Of a stretch of DNA of 42,351 nucleotides, positions 30,517 through 39,164 are shown one piece after another. The stretch is from a virus, in the IMG/VR virus record IMGVR_UViG_3300049847_000287, positions 1 through 42,351 of that record, one strand, 5' to 3'. Numbering within the stretch: the first letter of the stretch is position 1; each line of letters begins with the position of its first letter. Under the pieces are notes generated by a model. The model saw only the letters and a list, made by a program, of their open reading frames with translations, had not been told where the DNA came from and made no database searches. A program made the translations under genes and the position numbers.

Positions 30517-32052
30517 CTACATCTCAATGCCGAAGCGAGTCCTCGTCTTCGTGGCGCGACGTGTGTGAATCTGTTGCTCCAGCGTCTTCGCCATTTCCGG
30601 GGGCCTATCCTCTTTGACCGGGTAGGCAAACGTAAGGGCCAGCGCATCGGCGATGTCAGGCGAAGGCACGCCGCGCGCGCGCATATCGATTTTTGACTCC
30701 AGCCTGACGCGGCCCTTCACATCGTCATCCAATTTTGACGGTGCCATCAGGTCGGCCTCCAAGTCTTCGCGGTCTGGAATCTCTGCGCCATCTCCCAGCC
30801 AGTCCCGCATCAGCGCCCACATTTCGACCCGCTTGTTCAGGTACGCGTCGCCGTCATCAGCCTTCCCGCCGAACTGAACACCGACAACATTGAACCCCAG
30901 CTCACGCAGACGAGACACCACCGCCGCCCCCACTGACGCACCTGAAGCATCCATGAACACAACTTGCGGGCGATCAGCCTCCATGCGCCGGGCAACCCAT
31001 GCGGCGATCAACATCGGGTCAGGCTCCATCGTGGTTTCGACACCGTACGCCACCTTACCGCGTCGGCGGATCAGTGCCGTCCGGTCTTTCCCACCACCAA
31101 CGTCAACACCGAACACCAGCGGCCCGAGCGGAACGTACGTCTGCTTTCGCGCGTGGCGAACAGAAATCAGGTCGATAAACCCGCCTTCTATGCGCATGAA
31201 AGCGTCATCTGGAGTCGCCGGGTACATCGCAGCGAATCGGACTTCCGGGTCTCCGCCCGCCGAGAACTCGCGCAACTTGGCTGCGCGCCAGGCCATTTGG
31301 TTGTCGTTCAACCGGTATTCGCGCTGGAATTCCATGTCAACAGGCGAGCGCTCCCACTCGCTTGTATCCTCCAACGAAAACTCTGGCGACTGAAACCACG
31401 GGAAGAACAGGAACTCGAACGCGCCCTTACCCTTCAAGGCGTCGATACAAAGATTGTGAAACAGCGATCCGCGCGCCCCACCGACCGACTCCAGTATGAT
31501 TTCCGTGCCTTGCACCATCGAAATCGCCTGCATGATGCCCTCGAAGTGATCCGCAGCGTTCGGCCAGCGTGACACTTCCGAGCCCATAAAGTCCGTGATC
31601 GTGAAGCCGTGGCCCACCAACTTACTGCCAGCGGTGCCGACGTTCATCGAACTCTGAGTCTTGGTAAACGTGAAGCCCTTGGCCGAATCGTCGCTTGTCG
31701 CGAATTGCAGCTCTTGCGGCAGATACAACCGGAAACGCTCGATCATCGCGAATAGCTGATCCGTCGTCTCCTGGTGGTGCGTCAGGCAGAAGGCCCCGAT
31801 GCCGCGCCGGAACAGCGTCCGCCAGTACATGCGAGCCATCGCGTAGCTGGACACACCTTGACGACGAGACTTCAGCACCAACTTGCGCACCATTCCGATA
31901 CGTTGATGCTGGTCGATGATCGACTCATTAATCGCCCGCTGAATCGGGTTCAGGTACAGCGGCAGAATTTCGCTTGACGGCGTCCTGACCTTCAGCAGCG
32001 GCGAAAAGACCTCGAACGACCTAGCCGCCAGCTCAACGTTACTGATCGTCAC
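30517..32052 (-). CDS. terL: Terminase large subunit
   Basis: The DNA-packaging motor. An ATPase domain carries a Walker A-like LKSRRQGVSS near residues 65-74 (numbering from ATG 32067) and a Walker B/E region TITDFMGSEVSRW around 156-168; the RNase H-like nuclease domain has GVDVGGGKDRTAL (about 326-338), VVFMDASG and PDIADALAL with the third acidic cluster. GTG 32052 with GGAG 5 nt upstream is taken as start (511 aa); ATG 32067 (516 aa) lacks a ribosome site. It overlaps the 138-aa gene by 14 nt. Confidence 0.93.
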   Translation of the reverse strand: MTISNVELAARSFEVFSPLLKVRTPSSEILPLYLNPIQRAINESIIDQHQRIGMVRKLVLKSRRQGVSSYAMARMYWRTLFRRGIGAFCLTHHQETTDQLFAMIERFRLYLPQELQFATSDDSAKGFTFTKTQSSMNVGTAGSKLVGHGFTITDFMGSEVSRWPNAADHFEGIMQAISMVQGTEIILESVGGARGSLFHNLCIDALKGKGAFEFLFFPWFQSPEFSLEDTSEWERSPVDMEFQREYRLNDNQMAWRAAKLREFSAGGDPEVRFAAMYPATPDDAFMRIEGGFIDLISVRHARKQTYVPLGPLVFGVDVGGGKDRTALIRRRGKVAYGVETTMEPDPMLIAAWVARRMEADRPQVVFMDASGASVGAAVVSRLRELGFNVVGVQFGGKADDGDAYLNKRVEMWALMRDWLGDGAEIPDREDLEADLMAPSKLDDDVKGRVRLESKIDMRARGVPSPDIADALALTFAYPVKEDRPPEMAKTLEQQIHTRRATKTRTRFGIEM

Positions 32053-32455
32053 ACACGCTCCATCCAACGCGGCGAACGGCCCCGAGGTTGTTGGCTCGCT
32101 TCACCTGAACAGCAGCCACCCGCCCGTCGGCGCGCATCGTCTCCAGCGCTCGACGCGTTGCTCGATTGCCAAGCCGCGCGACATACTGAATCTCGTTGAC
32201 CGTCATCGGATCGTCGGTGATACTCATCGCCCGCAGAACAATTGAGCAATCGCGCTGAACATCCTTTACCGGCGACCGGTTCTTGAAGAACGCTGCCCTG
32301 ACTAACGCCTGAACCTGTTCCAGCACCGGTTCCTCCAGCGCCTTCACCATGAGCGCATCAAGCTCTTTCTTTCGCGAAGCCGAAATAGTCTCGCTCATCC
32401 GCTCCTGCTTGTGGCGAGCGCCCAGCATTGAGGCCACAACATCAATCAGGCTCAT
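32039..32455 (-). CDS. Small winged-helix-like protein between the terminase genes
   Basis: A 138-aa protein with an N-terminal helical region containing many charges (ISASRKKELDALMVKALEEP) and a C-terminal domain of winged-helix type: DPMTVNEIQYVARLGNRATR, then RALETMRADGRVAAV and a basic wing (QVKRANNLGAVRRVGW). Position between small and large terminase with ATGA overlap suggests a packaging or regulatory DNA-binding factor; a direct role in terminase function is a guess. Confidence 0.6.
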   Translation of the reverse strand: MSLIDVVASMLGARHKQERMSETISASRKKELDALMVKALEEPVLEQVQALVRAAFFKNRSPVKDVQRDCSIVLRAMSITDDPMTVNEIQYVARLGNRATRRALETMRADGRVAAVQVKRANNLGAVRRVGWSVCDDQ

Positions 32456-32910
32456 TTGACAGACCTCAGCGCCTTGACCTGACCCGCCGTCAGCTCGTTG
32501 GATGCGTACGGATTGGATTCAGCTATCACTTCCTCCAGCGACTTTTGCCCACCATTCGTCACGTGCAGGCGCTCGATAAAGTCGCCCTGGACTTTTCCCA
32601 ACAGCTCAGCAGCCTTGAGCCGGTCTTTCATTTCGGCCTCCGGCTCATGCCCGCGCGCCACTCTTGACCAAAATTCGTGTCGCTCGACCGCCGACATGAT
32701 CGTGTCGCGCTTGCTGTTTTCGGTGAATGCCGCAATAGCAGCAGCCACTTTCGCATCCCTTAACAATCTACTCGCAGCTTGCGACGCACTTTTTGCACTG
32801 TAACCGGCTGCAATGGCAGCCTGCGTAGCGTTCAGCGTTGCAGCATAGGTGCTAACAAACTTAACAATTCGCTCGCTCAAGGGGCGCGATGTCTTGGCTT
32901 GCGTGGGCAT
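32452..32910 (-). CDS. terS: Terminase small subunit
   Basis: A 152-aa protein with an N-terminal helix-turn-helix of the small-terminase type: KFVSTYAATLNATQAAIAAG followed by YSAKSASQAASRLLRDAKVA, the A-A-I-x-A-G-Y-S core typical of Terminase_2 proteins. A central helix carries oligomerisation residues and a short C-terminal tail (ELTAGQVKALRSV) may contact the large subunit. It recognises the packaging site and regulates the ATPase. It starts directly at the previous stop and overlaps the next gene by 4 nt. Confidence 0.9.
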   Translation of the reverse strand: MPTQAKTSRPLSERIVKFVSTYAATLNATQAAIAAGYSAKSASQAASRLLRDAKVAAAIAAFTENSKRDTIMSAVERHEFWSRVARGHEPEAEMKDRLKAAELLGKVQGDFIERLHVTNGGQKSLEEVIAESNPYASNELTAGQVKALRSVK

Positions 32911-33255
32911 CTATTCAACCCGCCCCGCCATCAGCGCTTTGCATGAACCGGACGCGCAACAGGTCACATCCCTGCAAACCATCATCCCGTCAGCATCGCA
33001 AAGCTTCCAGACACAACTACTGTTAACAGGGTCTTTCGGCGCGTCCGGCGTACATGGGTTGTCAGGTAATGCGCGGTCAACCAACTTTTCCGGGAAGCTT
33101 ACTGCCAGCAGGAATGACTGGAAAGCATCGACGCGCGCCTCAATGTGATCAGACACCGTCATTGACAGCGTTGTCACCTTGGCGTGTTCAACACCCAAGC
33201 TGCCATCAAGATCACTCTCAAGCCGGAACGTGATGCGGTTGTTTGCCTTGTTCAT
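32911..33255 (-). CDS. Unknown 114-aa Cys-rich protein upstream of terminase
   Basis: ATG 33255 with AAGG 6 nt upstream is preferred over the longer frame from 33312, which would overlap the previous gene. The first ~60 residues look like a folded domain (NNRITFRLESDLDG, then DHIEARVDAFQSFLLAVSFP); the C-terminal 45 carry a Cys cluster (SCVWKLC, VCRDVTCCASGSC), possibly a zinc ribbon. It is not recognised. It sits at the border between the early and packaging genes and may be early. Confidence 0.6.
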   Translation of the reverse strand: MNKANNRITFRLESDLDGSLGVEHAKVTTLSMTVSDHIEARVDAFQSFLLAVSFPEKLVDRALPDNPCTPDAPKDPVNSSCVWKLCDADGMMVCRDVTCCASGSCKALMAGRVE

Positions 33256-33265
33256 AAATACCTTT

Positions 33266-33634
33266 TCAGTCAACGCCAAGTAAATCGGGGGCTCGCGCCT
33301 GTTTTTTTTCAAAGTCGACTTCTCGCTTTTTTCGCGACAAGCCTTTACTGTCTACCGCTTCCATCGTTGAAGCCATTGCAAGGTTCTCGATTTCGATGAA
33401 GCGGCGCGCTGCTTCTCTCGGCTCCTCACCGTTTTCGAGGCCATGCAACACGCCGCGCAGCATCCAGGCAATGTTTTTCTGCGTGGGGAACTCAATCACC
33501 GCTGAAACGATCCCGCACGGCGTGCGCACAGCAAGCGCAGCGAAGTAGCCGCCGCTTTTTGTCACGTCTCCGTAGACGGCGCGTTGGCGCTCAGGGTTGT
33601 CGCGGAGCTGCGCGATCAGGTCGGCGCGGGTCAT
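33266..33634 (-). CDS. Unknown 122-aa protein of the early operon
   Basis: A 122-aa protein with an amphipathic N-terminal helix (TRADLIAQLRDNPERQRAVY), a short beta region (GGYFAALAVRTPCGIVSAV), a central helix and a basic C-terminal tail (SRKKREVDFEKKQARAP). The tail suggests nucleic-acid contact. It overlaps the upstream stop as ATGA. No family recognised. Confidence 0.6.
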   Translation of the reverse strand: MTRADLIAQLRDNPERQRAVYGDVTKSGGYFAALAVRTPCGIVSAVIEFPTQKNIAWMLRGVLHGLENGEEPREAARRFIEIENLAMASTMEAVDSKGLSRKKREVDFEKKQARAPDLLGVD

Positions 33635-33840
33635 GTGGCGTCCACCAACTCAACCAGCATCACAGGGCGGCAGCCCTCGATGCGCAACCACTGCTTGACT
33701 CGCGCCTGTTCCGCCTTCACTAACGCGCCAAGATATGCGGAGCAATGTTTCATCGGCAATCCCGTTTCGTCGGCAACGTCACGTGTTGTGGCTGGGCCAT
33801 CCCTCAATACGTCCAACACCCGTTGGAGTTGAGTTTTCAT
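33631..33840 (-). CDS. Small winged-helix DNA-binding protein
   Basis: Starting at ATG 33840 (ATGA overlap with the nuclease stop), this 69-aa protein reads as a bare winged helix: QLQRVLDVLRDGPATTRDVA, then DETGLPMKHCSAYLGALVKA as the recognition region, then a wing with RVKQWLRIEG. It resembles the small phage MarR/ArsR-like or replication-associated HTH proteins that sit near HNH genes. Longer upstream frames lack support. A regulator of the early operon is a reasonable guess. Confidence 0.75.
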   Translation of the reverse strand: MKTQLQRVLDVLRDGPATTRDVADETGLPMKHCSAYLGALVKAEQARVKQWLRIEGCRPVMLVELVDAT

Positions 33841-34172
33841 GCCGCCACCTTCAGATACCCGCGCCGGAACAGTTCGAGCAAGGTGCGGTCGTGGCCGCGA
33901 CTCCACATCTCAAACTTTTCTTCACCTGTGAAGCGTTTGCCTTGGTCAAGTTCCGTATGGCAGTCGTGGCACCCAGCCGTAAAAAAGCAGTCATGCGCCT
34001 TGCGGCTACCGCCTTTACCGTAGACTGGCCTCCAGTTATTGGCATGCGCCGGTTCGCACCCATGCTCGCTGAATCCGATGCAGACGCCGGGAATCTGTAA
34101 CTGGCACTCCTGAATCTTGTGTGCCAAGTCCAGTAGCTTGCGATTTCGGTATTCGGGGTCTTTGGCGATCAC
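33837..34172 (-). CDS. DUF1364-like HNH-type nuclease
   Basis: A 111-aa protein starting with GTG 34172 (GTGA overlap). It shows the DUF1364 pattern: RKLLDLAHKIQECQLQIPGV, then CEPAHANNWRPVYGKGG, then the metal-binding KAHDCFFTAGCHDCHTELDQ with conserved H and C residues, and FTGEEKFEMWSRGHDRT. These proteins are HNH-like and common in early regions of temperate phages. It may act on recombination intermediates or host DNA; the exact substrate is unknown. Confidence 0.87.
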   Translation of the reverse strand: MIAKDPEYRNRKLLDLAHKIQECQLQIPGVCIGFSEHGCEPAHANNWRPVYGKGGSRKAHDCFFTAGCHDCHTELDQGKRFTGEEKFEMWSRGHDRTLLELFRRGYLKVAA

Positions 34173-34336
34173 AGTGTCACCTTCTCAGTCGGTACACAAA
34201 TCTTGTAGATCGCGTCGATGTCCAGCGGCGCGCATTCGGGGGCCAGTTGATGCGCCGTCTTGCCACGGTTGCGCTCTTGCTTGGCCTCAAAAGCGCGCGA
34301 CTCCTTGTATCGTTTGCGGTCATCGGCCTGGCTCAT
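34169..34336 (-). CDS. Small coupled ORF of 55 aa in the early operon
   Basis: A 55-aa frame starts at ATG 34336, overlapping the 194-aa gene's stop as ATGA, and ends at a TGA that overlaps the GTG of the DUF1364 gene. Both junctions are the coupled type used throughout the operon, which makes translation likely although the gene is short. The product is highly charged at the N-terminus (SQADDRKRYKESRAFEAKQE) and carries two Cys near the C-terminus. Function unknown. Confidence 0.7.
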   Translation of the reverse strand: MSQADDRKRYKESRAFEAKQERNRGKTAHQLAPECAPLDIDAIYKICVPTEKVTL

Positions 34337-34917
34337 GCCGCCTCCAACTCGGGCATCTGAGCCGCAACTGGTCGCGCGCTGACCGGCTGCCGTTGCGCTC
34401 GGGCAGCCATCCGCATCGCTTTAGCCGCCTTGTGCTGCTCGCGCTTCGCCTCCGCTTCGGCAATCGTCGTCAGCATCATCTCCATGCGCGCGGCGGGCTT
34501 CAGGTGCGGCCAAATTGCAAACAACACGTCTTCATCGTGCATAGCCATGACAACTTTGTTGTGTACGTCTTGACGGTCAAAATCGTTCGGCAGCGTATCG
34601 AAGCTCCACGACTCAGCGATGCGCACGATTTTGCGTTTGATCTTCACTTCTGTGGCGTAGCCAGACATGATGTACAGAAACTCGCGGAACGCATCGACCT
34701 TTGTGAATCGCTCTTGCGCTTTGAAAACTGCACCGATGAGAATGTGATGCCAAGCGTTAAGCGCGTGGCTGGCCTGCGCGTCCAGATGCGCCGTCATGAT
34801 TTCGCCTGGCTCAAGTTCTCTGATGCGTTTCTGCCACTGCGCCAGATACGCTTGATCCTCCTGGTTCAAGGCGATCAGCCTGTATTCGTTGTCTCTAGTG
34901 ATCTTGATGGTTTTCAT
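34333..34917 (-). CDS. Unknown 194-aa early protein
   Basis: ATG 34917 gives 194 aa (an in-frame TTG at 34941 would add eight residues; neither has a clear ribosome site). The N-terminal helices (RDNEYRLIALNQEDQAYLAQ), a central region with HALNAWHHILIGAVFKAQER and a basic Ala/Lys/Arg-rich C-terminal tail (KREQHKAAKAMRMAARAQRQ) suggest a soluble protein that binds nucleic acid. It was not recognised. It is followed by tightly coupled small genes and preceded by a 110-nt gap. Confidence 0.6.
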   Translation of the reverse strand: MKTIKITRDNEYRLIALNQEDQAYLAQWQKRIRELEPGEIMTAHLDAQASHALNAWHHILIGAVFKAQERFTKVDAFREFLYIMSGYATEVKIKRKIVRIAESWSFDTLPNDFDRQDVHNKVVMAMHDEDVLFAIWPHLKPAARMEMMLTTIAEAEAKREQHKAAKAMRMAARAQRQPVSARPVAAQMPELEAA

Positions 34918-35027
34918 GATGTTTTTTTGATCTGCAAACAATGTTTACTGTTTTCGCTTACCGCTACTTGCCGTACTCCTATCAACCTTTGCTCTTACGT
35001 TGACTCATGAACCCGAGCTGGACAGAC

Positions 35028-35231
35028 CTAGCCTCCTAAAAAGCTGGCCTTCACATGAACCGTCGCCGTTTTCATGACCCGCCAGCCTTTCGTGTCCGTG
35101 GTGCTAACTTCGCCGCCACGATTCCGGTGTTTCAGACACTGCCCACAGTCCCGGTATCCAGATTGCGCGCTGTGGTTAGTTGCAGGCCCCCACGCAATCG
35201 CAATCTCATCAAGCTGCCATGCGGAACTCAC
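35028..35231 (-). CDS. Small protein overlapping the primase end (67 aa)
   Basis: A 67-aa frame from GTG 35231, overlapping the primase end by 23 nt, with a CxxC (CGQC) and basic residues (CLKHRNRGG) and a short C-terminal helix. The last codons contain AGGAGG just before the stop, but no start codon follows at the right distance. This is weaker than its neighbours: the long overlap and poor ribosome site leave open that it is spurious. Confidence 0.45.
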   Translation of the reverse strand: MSSAWQLDEIAIAWGPATNHSAQSGYRDCGQCLKHRNRGGEVSTTDTKGWRVMKTATVHVKASFLGG

Positions 35232-36069
35232 TTCGCAATCGCATCATCGACTCGCACACGGCGAAGATTCCCGCCTTGACGTGCCAGTCGTTCGCGTCAT
35301 GTCCAATTTGCGGACTCATCACCCACGGTAAATCTGTCGACAGCGCTGCGCGTTCACCAGCACCGCTCTTGTCGTTGTCCGCAAACACGTAGCGCGTACC
35401 CTTGAGCAGCGGCGCAACGTACACAAGGTTGCTATCCGAGAAGCACGTGTACACATTGGCATCGAGTCGCAACTGCGCTACAGCCGCTTTGACCGATAGC
35501 GCCGTGGCGTAACCCTCAACCAACCAGCTTTCGCGCGCCGTGGGTCGCCCTAGCCTCAGCACCGCCCCTTTAGCCCGCATTCCGTAGGTCATCTTCTTCT
35601 GCCATGACTCGCCATCCCATGAAATGCGTTGAGTACCTCGCAAGGCATTGGTCTGCCAGTCGCGCATCGGCACGTGCAGCGTGTCATCAGCATCAACCAT
35701 TCCCAGCTCGTGAATGAAGCCCTTCATCTTGAGGTAGCCATGCTCCTGCTGTTTGCAGGCGCGCAGTTGAATGTCAGCTTCAGTCGCAGCGCGGCGATGA
35801 CCACGCTCGCGAGCCTCTTCTGCCTCGCGCCGTTTCATGGCCCAAGCGCGTTTCTCGCTGTCGCTCCATGGCTTCGCGTTGTCGTCTTTGTACCAATACC
35901 ATTGGGCGCTTCCATCCCATGCCATCACGCCGCCACGAGCGCCGTCCCAAAGGTATGCGCCATTGCTGCTTTTCGGATGTAGCGTTGTTGCACACCGTTG
36001 AATCCTGTCACTGGATTTCAACGACTTGATGAGCACGCCATTGGCTTCGGCAAATTGAGTGAATGTCAT
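35209..36069 (-). CDS. Toprim-domain DNA primase
   Basis: Start ATG 36069 shares one base with the upstream stop (TGATG). The 286-aa protein has an N-terminal ~110-residue part that is not clear, then a Toprim-like core: SWLVEGYATALSVKAA with the catalytic glutamate E185, and RYVFADNDKSGAGERAA with D231 and D233 (D-x-D), followed by HDANDWH. These are the metal-binding motifs of DnaG/P4-type primases. No zinc-finger domain or ATPase is fused, so it probably works with the adjacent DEAH helicase in primer synthesis. It is longer than a bare Toprim fragment. Confidence 0.85.
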   Translation of the reverse strand: MTFTQFAEANGVLIKSLKSSDRIQRCATTLHPKSSNGAYLWDGARGGVMAWDGSAQWYWYKDDNAKPWSDSEKRAWAMKRREAEEARERGHRRAATEADIQLRACKQQEHGYLKMKGFIHELGMVDADDTLHVPMRDWQTNALRGTQRISWDGESWQKKMTYGMRAKGAVLRLGRPTARESWLVEGYATALSVKAAVAQLRLDANVYTCFSDSNLVYVAPLLKGTRYVFADNDKSGAGERAALSTDLPWVMSPQIGHDANDWHVKAGIFAVCESMMRLRSEFRMAA

Positions 36070-36299
36070 CACTGGTCGCCACCCAAAAGGTAGACGAAGC
36101 CATCTACGTCTCTCCGGTCTTCGACTGATTGATATGGCAGTGCTAACCGCCACTGACCGTCACCATCGCAACCGCCCAGCGCAGCATATTCAGCGCCGTG
36201 CTTTGCCAGCATGCACTTGTCGCCGACCTGTTCAAAGCGCGAGCGACACTGCGCCGCAAGCTTCCTAGCGACGGCCTCTGCGTTTGTTTGTGCGTTCAT
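36069..36299 (-). CDS. Small protein between helicase and primase (76 aa)
   Basis: A 76-aa protein starting at ATG 36299 (ATGA overlap with the helicase stop), stop sharing a base with the primase ATG. An N-terminal helix (NAEAVARKLAAQCRSRF), Cys in CMLAKHG and LGGCDGDG, then a beta strand with QWRLALPYQS. It could be a small zinc-binding accessory of the primase, but this is a guess from position and Cys/His content. Confidence 0.6.
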   Translation of the reverse strand: MNAQTNAEAVARKLAAQCRSRFEQVGDKCMLAKHGAEYAALGGCDGDGQWRLALPYQSVEDRRDVDGFVYLLGGDQ

Positions 36300-37846
36300 G
36301 CGGCACGCCCCATTCGACCCTTAACAAACCGGATGTTGTTCGAACGAATCTTGTTGAGGGTGTTTGCGGTCACTGTGACGTTCGGCGTGTTGTCCAGCGC
36401 CCATCCGTGCGGGGGCCAATCACCAACAATGTCTCTGTAAAGGTGCGCCGCCCGCCCTTGCTGCTTTTCTGGCGATGAGTGCCCACGCGCGTAGGTGCAA
36501 AGTTGTTCCCAAAGATGTCTCTGGTCATCAGCAAGCTTTTTCTTGCCAAGCATGATTTCCTTCATCACGCCCGCCTGTGCTTCGATCATTGAGGATTTGA
36601 CGATTTCAAACCCGCATGCCACACAGCGCTTGAAGAATGGCTTGATTCCGCACTTCGGGCAGCCTTTTGACTCTTTCTCTTCATCGTCACGGCGGATTGT
36701 CTTGTCGAGCTTTTCCCCCATGTCAAGTTCGCTCAGGCCGTTGAAGTAGATGTCCTCGAAATCCTCTCGAAACCGGATGATGTTCCCGCTATGGTCAAGC
36801 AAAATGCAATCGACCTTGCCGGTGTCGGGAGAACTTCGAAGCCCCCTACCCCACATCTGGATTGCGGTTGACAGACTTTTGCGCAATGGCCTGCAATCAA
36901 CTACGCAACCAACGTCCTTCACGTCAAATCCCTTGGCAATGGCCTCCACGCTTATCAAAATGCGAATCCGCGAATCAGTCTTGCGATACTCGTCGAGCAG
37001 CGCTTTGCGCTCATGCAGCGATGTTTCGCCGGTGAATGTCGCGGCCATGATCCCAGCGTCGTTGAACTGTTGGCACAGCTCTGCGCAGTAGGCAATAGTC
37101 GGGCCGAACACAATGGTCTTGCGGCCCTCTCCGAACTTTATCCACTCACTCACCACATCGCCAATAATTGCGCTACCGCGCTCCTCTGCGGCGCGATCTG
37201 TCCACTCTCCGCCAGAGGTTTCTGCGCCGGTCATGTCGGCTGTTGTGCAGCTAAATACACGCATCGGAACAAGAACTCCCTGCTGCGTCAGTTCATGCAT
37301 CGTTGCCGCATTGACTAGATTCGTAAACAGCTTGCCCAGGCCAGTAGAAAACGGCGTAGCAGAAAGGCCGATTACCTTGGCGCGGCACGTTTTAATGTGC
37401 TCTACCCATGCCGAATACATCGTATGGGCCTCATCAATGATGAGCACATCCGTATCAGGCCACTCCCGTCGAGCAAGTGTCTGGATACTGGCTATCTGAA
37501 ATGGTTGTCGCGGGTTGTACAGTGGATGGTTTGACTGGATCACGCCATGCGCCGACAGCCCATAACTAAAAGCCACATCAGATGTTTGGTTAATTAGCGT
37601 GGTGCGATCACACACAAACATCGCTCGCCGATCCCTTGACAGCGCCTCATGAGCAACACGCATCCCTAAATACGTTTTCCCGGAGCCGGTAGGACTCATG
37701 AGCACTTGGCATTTATGTCCCTGGCGGACGCCTTGTCGCAGCGCCTCATGCGCCGTCGTCTGGAATTCGCGCGGCGGCGGGAATGTCGCACTACCATAGT
37801 GCGCCACATCCTCAAACGCATCCATTTGTTCAGCGTCGGATAGCAT
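36296..37846 (-). CDS. DEAH-box helicase (SF2, phage replication)
   Basis: A 516-aa SF2 helicase. Motif I SPTGSGKT (51-58), II DEAH (138-141), III SAT (162-164), a helicase C-domain with VEAIAKGFDVKDVGCVVD (300-317) and motif VI QMWGRGLR (330-337). A four-Cys zinc site follows (CPKCGIKPFF, then CVACGFE; C396, C399, C408, C411). It probably unwinds DNA ahead of the primase encoded downstream and may replace a DnaB-type helicase. It shares one base with the ParB-like stop (TGATG). Confidence 0.92.
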   Translation of the reverse strand: MLSDAEQMDAFEDVAHYGSATFPPPREFQTTAHEALRQGVRQGHKCQVLMSPTGSGKTYLGMRVAHEALSRDRRAMFVCDRTTLINQTSDVAFSYGLSAHGVIQSNHPLYNPRQPFQIASIQTLARREWPDTDVLIIDEAHTMYSAWVEHIKTCRAKVIGLSATPFSTGLGKLFTNLVNAATMHELTQQGVLVPMRVFSCTTADMTGAETSGGEWTDRAAEERGSAIIGDVVSEWIKFGEGRKTIVFGPTIAYCAELCQQFNDAGIMAATFTGETSLHERKALLDEYRKTDSRIRILISVEAIAKGFDVKDVGCVVDCRPLRKSLSTAIQMWGRGLRSSPDTGKVDCILLDHSGNIIRFREDFEDIYFNGLSELDMGEKLDKTIRRDDEEKESKGCPKCGIKPFFKRCVACGFEIVKSSMIEAQAGVMKEIMLGKKKLADDQRHLWEQLCTYARGHSSPEKQQGRAAHLYRDIVGDWPPHGWALDNTPNVTVTANTLNKIRSNNIRFVKGRMGRAA

Positions 37847-38691
37847 CAGAACGCGCTCTCTGCCTCAATAGTTTTCAACTGTTTTTCTGCTCGCTGAAAC
37901 TTGTTCATCCAAGATTTTGCCTGCGCGAGAGCGGCATTTTTCTCATTCATGAGGCCGTTGTTTCGCTCGGTCAATACGCGAACCTGCTCCCGGAATCGCT
38001 TCGCTTCGGCAAGCGCGGCTGCGACTTGGTCATTTGCATCAAACACGCGCGCCATGCTCGCGTTATCGTCATTGCATTCCTGCAAATTTTTCGCTAGCTC
38101 TTGAATCTGCTCTTCGAGTTGGGCGATACGCGCGTCACGCTCGTCCGACCCGGCAAGCGCAATAGGGGGCGCTTCCGGTTTTGCCGCTTTCGGCTTCGCG
38201 TCACGGATGACCGTGGACGCCGAAACAGTACCCGCTTTAATTTCTGCGGCGCGCTCTGGCGATTTGGCTAATGCCGTCTTGACCTTGTCAATTGTTCCGG
38301 TTGATACGTGGGCGCGTTTCGCGATGTCGGCGACTGTTAATTCCGTATTTGGTACGGAATTCTTTTTTGGTCGGCCAGCACCAGTTCGCCACTCGTACAT
38401 TTTGAGCACAGCCATAGCGCGCTGTGACGCCGTCAGACTGCGCCGCGTATGGCGATCATTAACCAGCGCTTCAGCCGCCTCAATGGTGCCGCCAAACGTC
38501 ACGAATGACCCCGCAACGCCCGCCGACTCGCACGCTTGGTAGCGATGCCATCCATCAAGGATTTGACCGTCCATGAGTGTTATGGGCTCGCGCAGCCCGT
38601 TGCATCCGATGGAGCACACCAGCGCATCAAAGTCGTCGCGCGCCATGTCAGGCCATGCAGCGCTGAGCGGGTGACGTTCGTATGTTTTCAT
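37846..38691 (-). CDS. ParB-like nuclease-domain protein with coiled coil
   Basis: A 281-aa protein. Residues ~1-90 form a ParB/RepB-type domain: LREPITLMDGQILDGWHRYQ with the G-x-H-R box, and IEAAEALVNDRHTRRSLTAS. A helix-turn-helix follows (LTVADIAKRAHVSTGTIDKV, about 120-140), then a long coiled coil (about 185-275). Such proteins are used as DNA-binding or regulatory factors by phages, seldom for partition. It overlaps RusA (ATGA) and the helicase. A role in origin or late-switch control is possible; no ParA partner is present, so plasmid-like partition is unlikely. Confidence 0.82.
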   Translation of the reverse strand: MKTYERHPLSAAWPDMARDDFDALVCSIGCNGLREPITLMDGQILDGWHRYQACESAGVAGSFVTFGGTIEAAEALVNDRHTRRSLTASQRAMAVLKMYEWRTGAGRPKKNSVPNTELTVADIAKRAHVSTGTIDKVKTALAKSPERAAEIKAGTVSASTVIRDAKPKAAKPEAPPIALAGSDERDARIAQLEEQIQELAKNLQECNDDNASMARVFDANDQVAAALAEAKRFREQVRVLTERNNGLMNEKNAALAQAKSWMNKFQRAEKQLKTIEAESAF

Positions 38692-39164
38692 TGAACCATT
38701 GCCTTCATATCGTTGGCATCCATCACGGCCACAGTCAAGCCGCCGCCCTTCATGGGGTTGCCGTAGGCCACCGAGAGACGGCGCACCTGTTTGTCATTGG
38801 TGTAGGCCACGCCTTGAAGGGCATCAAGCACCGGCTTGATCGGGTTATCCAGATCAAGACAGGTTTTGGATGCACTGCCGTCTTTATTGCTGCGCGGGTG
38901 AAGCGTGATCACCACGATCACCGGGCCATCGACTAGCGGAATACCAGCGGCTCTTGCCAGCTTCGCGGCGTTGCCCTTGAAATTGGCTGCCTCAGCGGAC
39001 AGCACCATTCGCCCGCCGAAGCTTTTCCACATCCGATTGGCGCTCGGCGGATAGGGCAGCAGCACCGTTGGCATTACTGGCACCGGCACCACGCGCCCGG
39101 TCTTCGAGCCGCTCGATCCTGCGCAGTTGGCCTTGTATTCGGCGATGGATATGCGGGAGGTCAT
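38688..39164 (-). CDS. rusA: RusA-like Holliday junction resolvase
   Basis: The 158-aa protein holds the RusA signature: PYPPSANRMW (37-46) and CLDLDNPIKPVLDAL (102-116) with the catalytic D104 and D106 and K110, followed by YTNDKQVRRL with D124. It cuts four-way junctions and debranches replication DNA before packaging. The first ~30 residues are poorly conserved-looking; ATG at residue 31 (39074) is an alternative start. It overlaps the 90-aa gene by 4 nt. Confidence 0.92.
   Translation of the reverse strand: MTSRISIAEYKANCAGSSGSKTGRVVPVPVMPTVLLPYPPSANRMWKSFGGRMVLSAEAANFKGNAAKLARAAGIPLVDGPVIVVITLHPRSNKDGSASKTCLDLDNPIKPVLDALQGVAYTNDKQVRRLSVAYGNPMKGGGLTVAVMDANDMKAMVQ

Noticed and set aside
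34936-34948. CAAACAATGTTTA, similar to the repressor operator
   Set aside because: The spacer is 1 nt rather than 3 and there is no promoter beside it, so it is probably chance.
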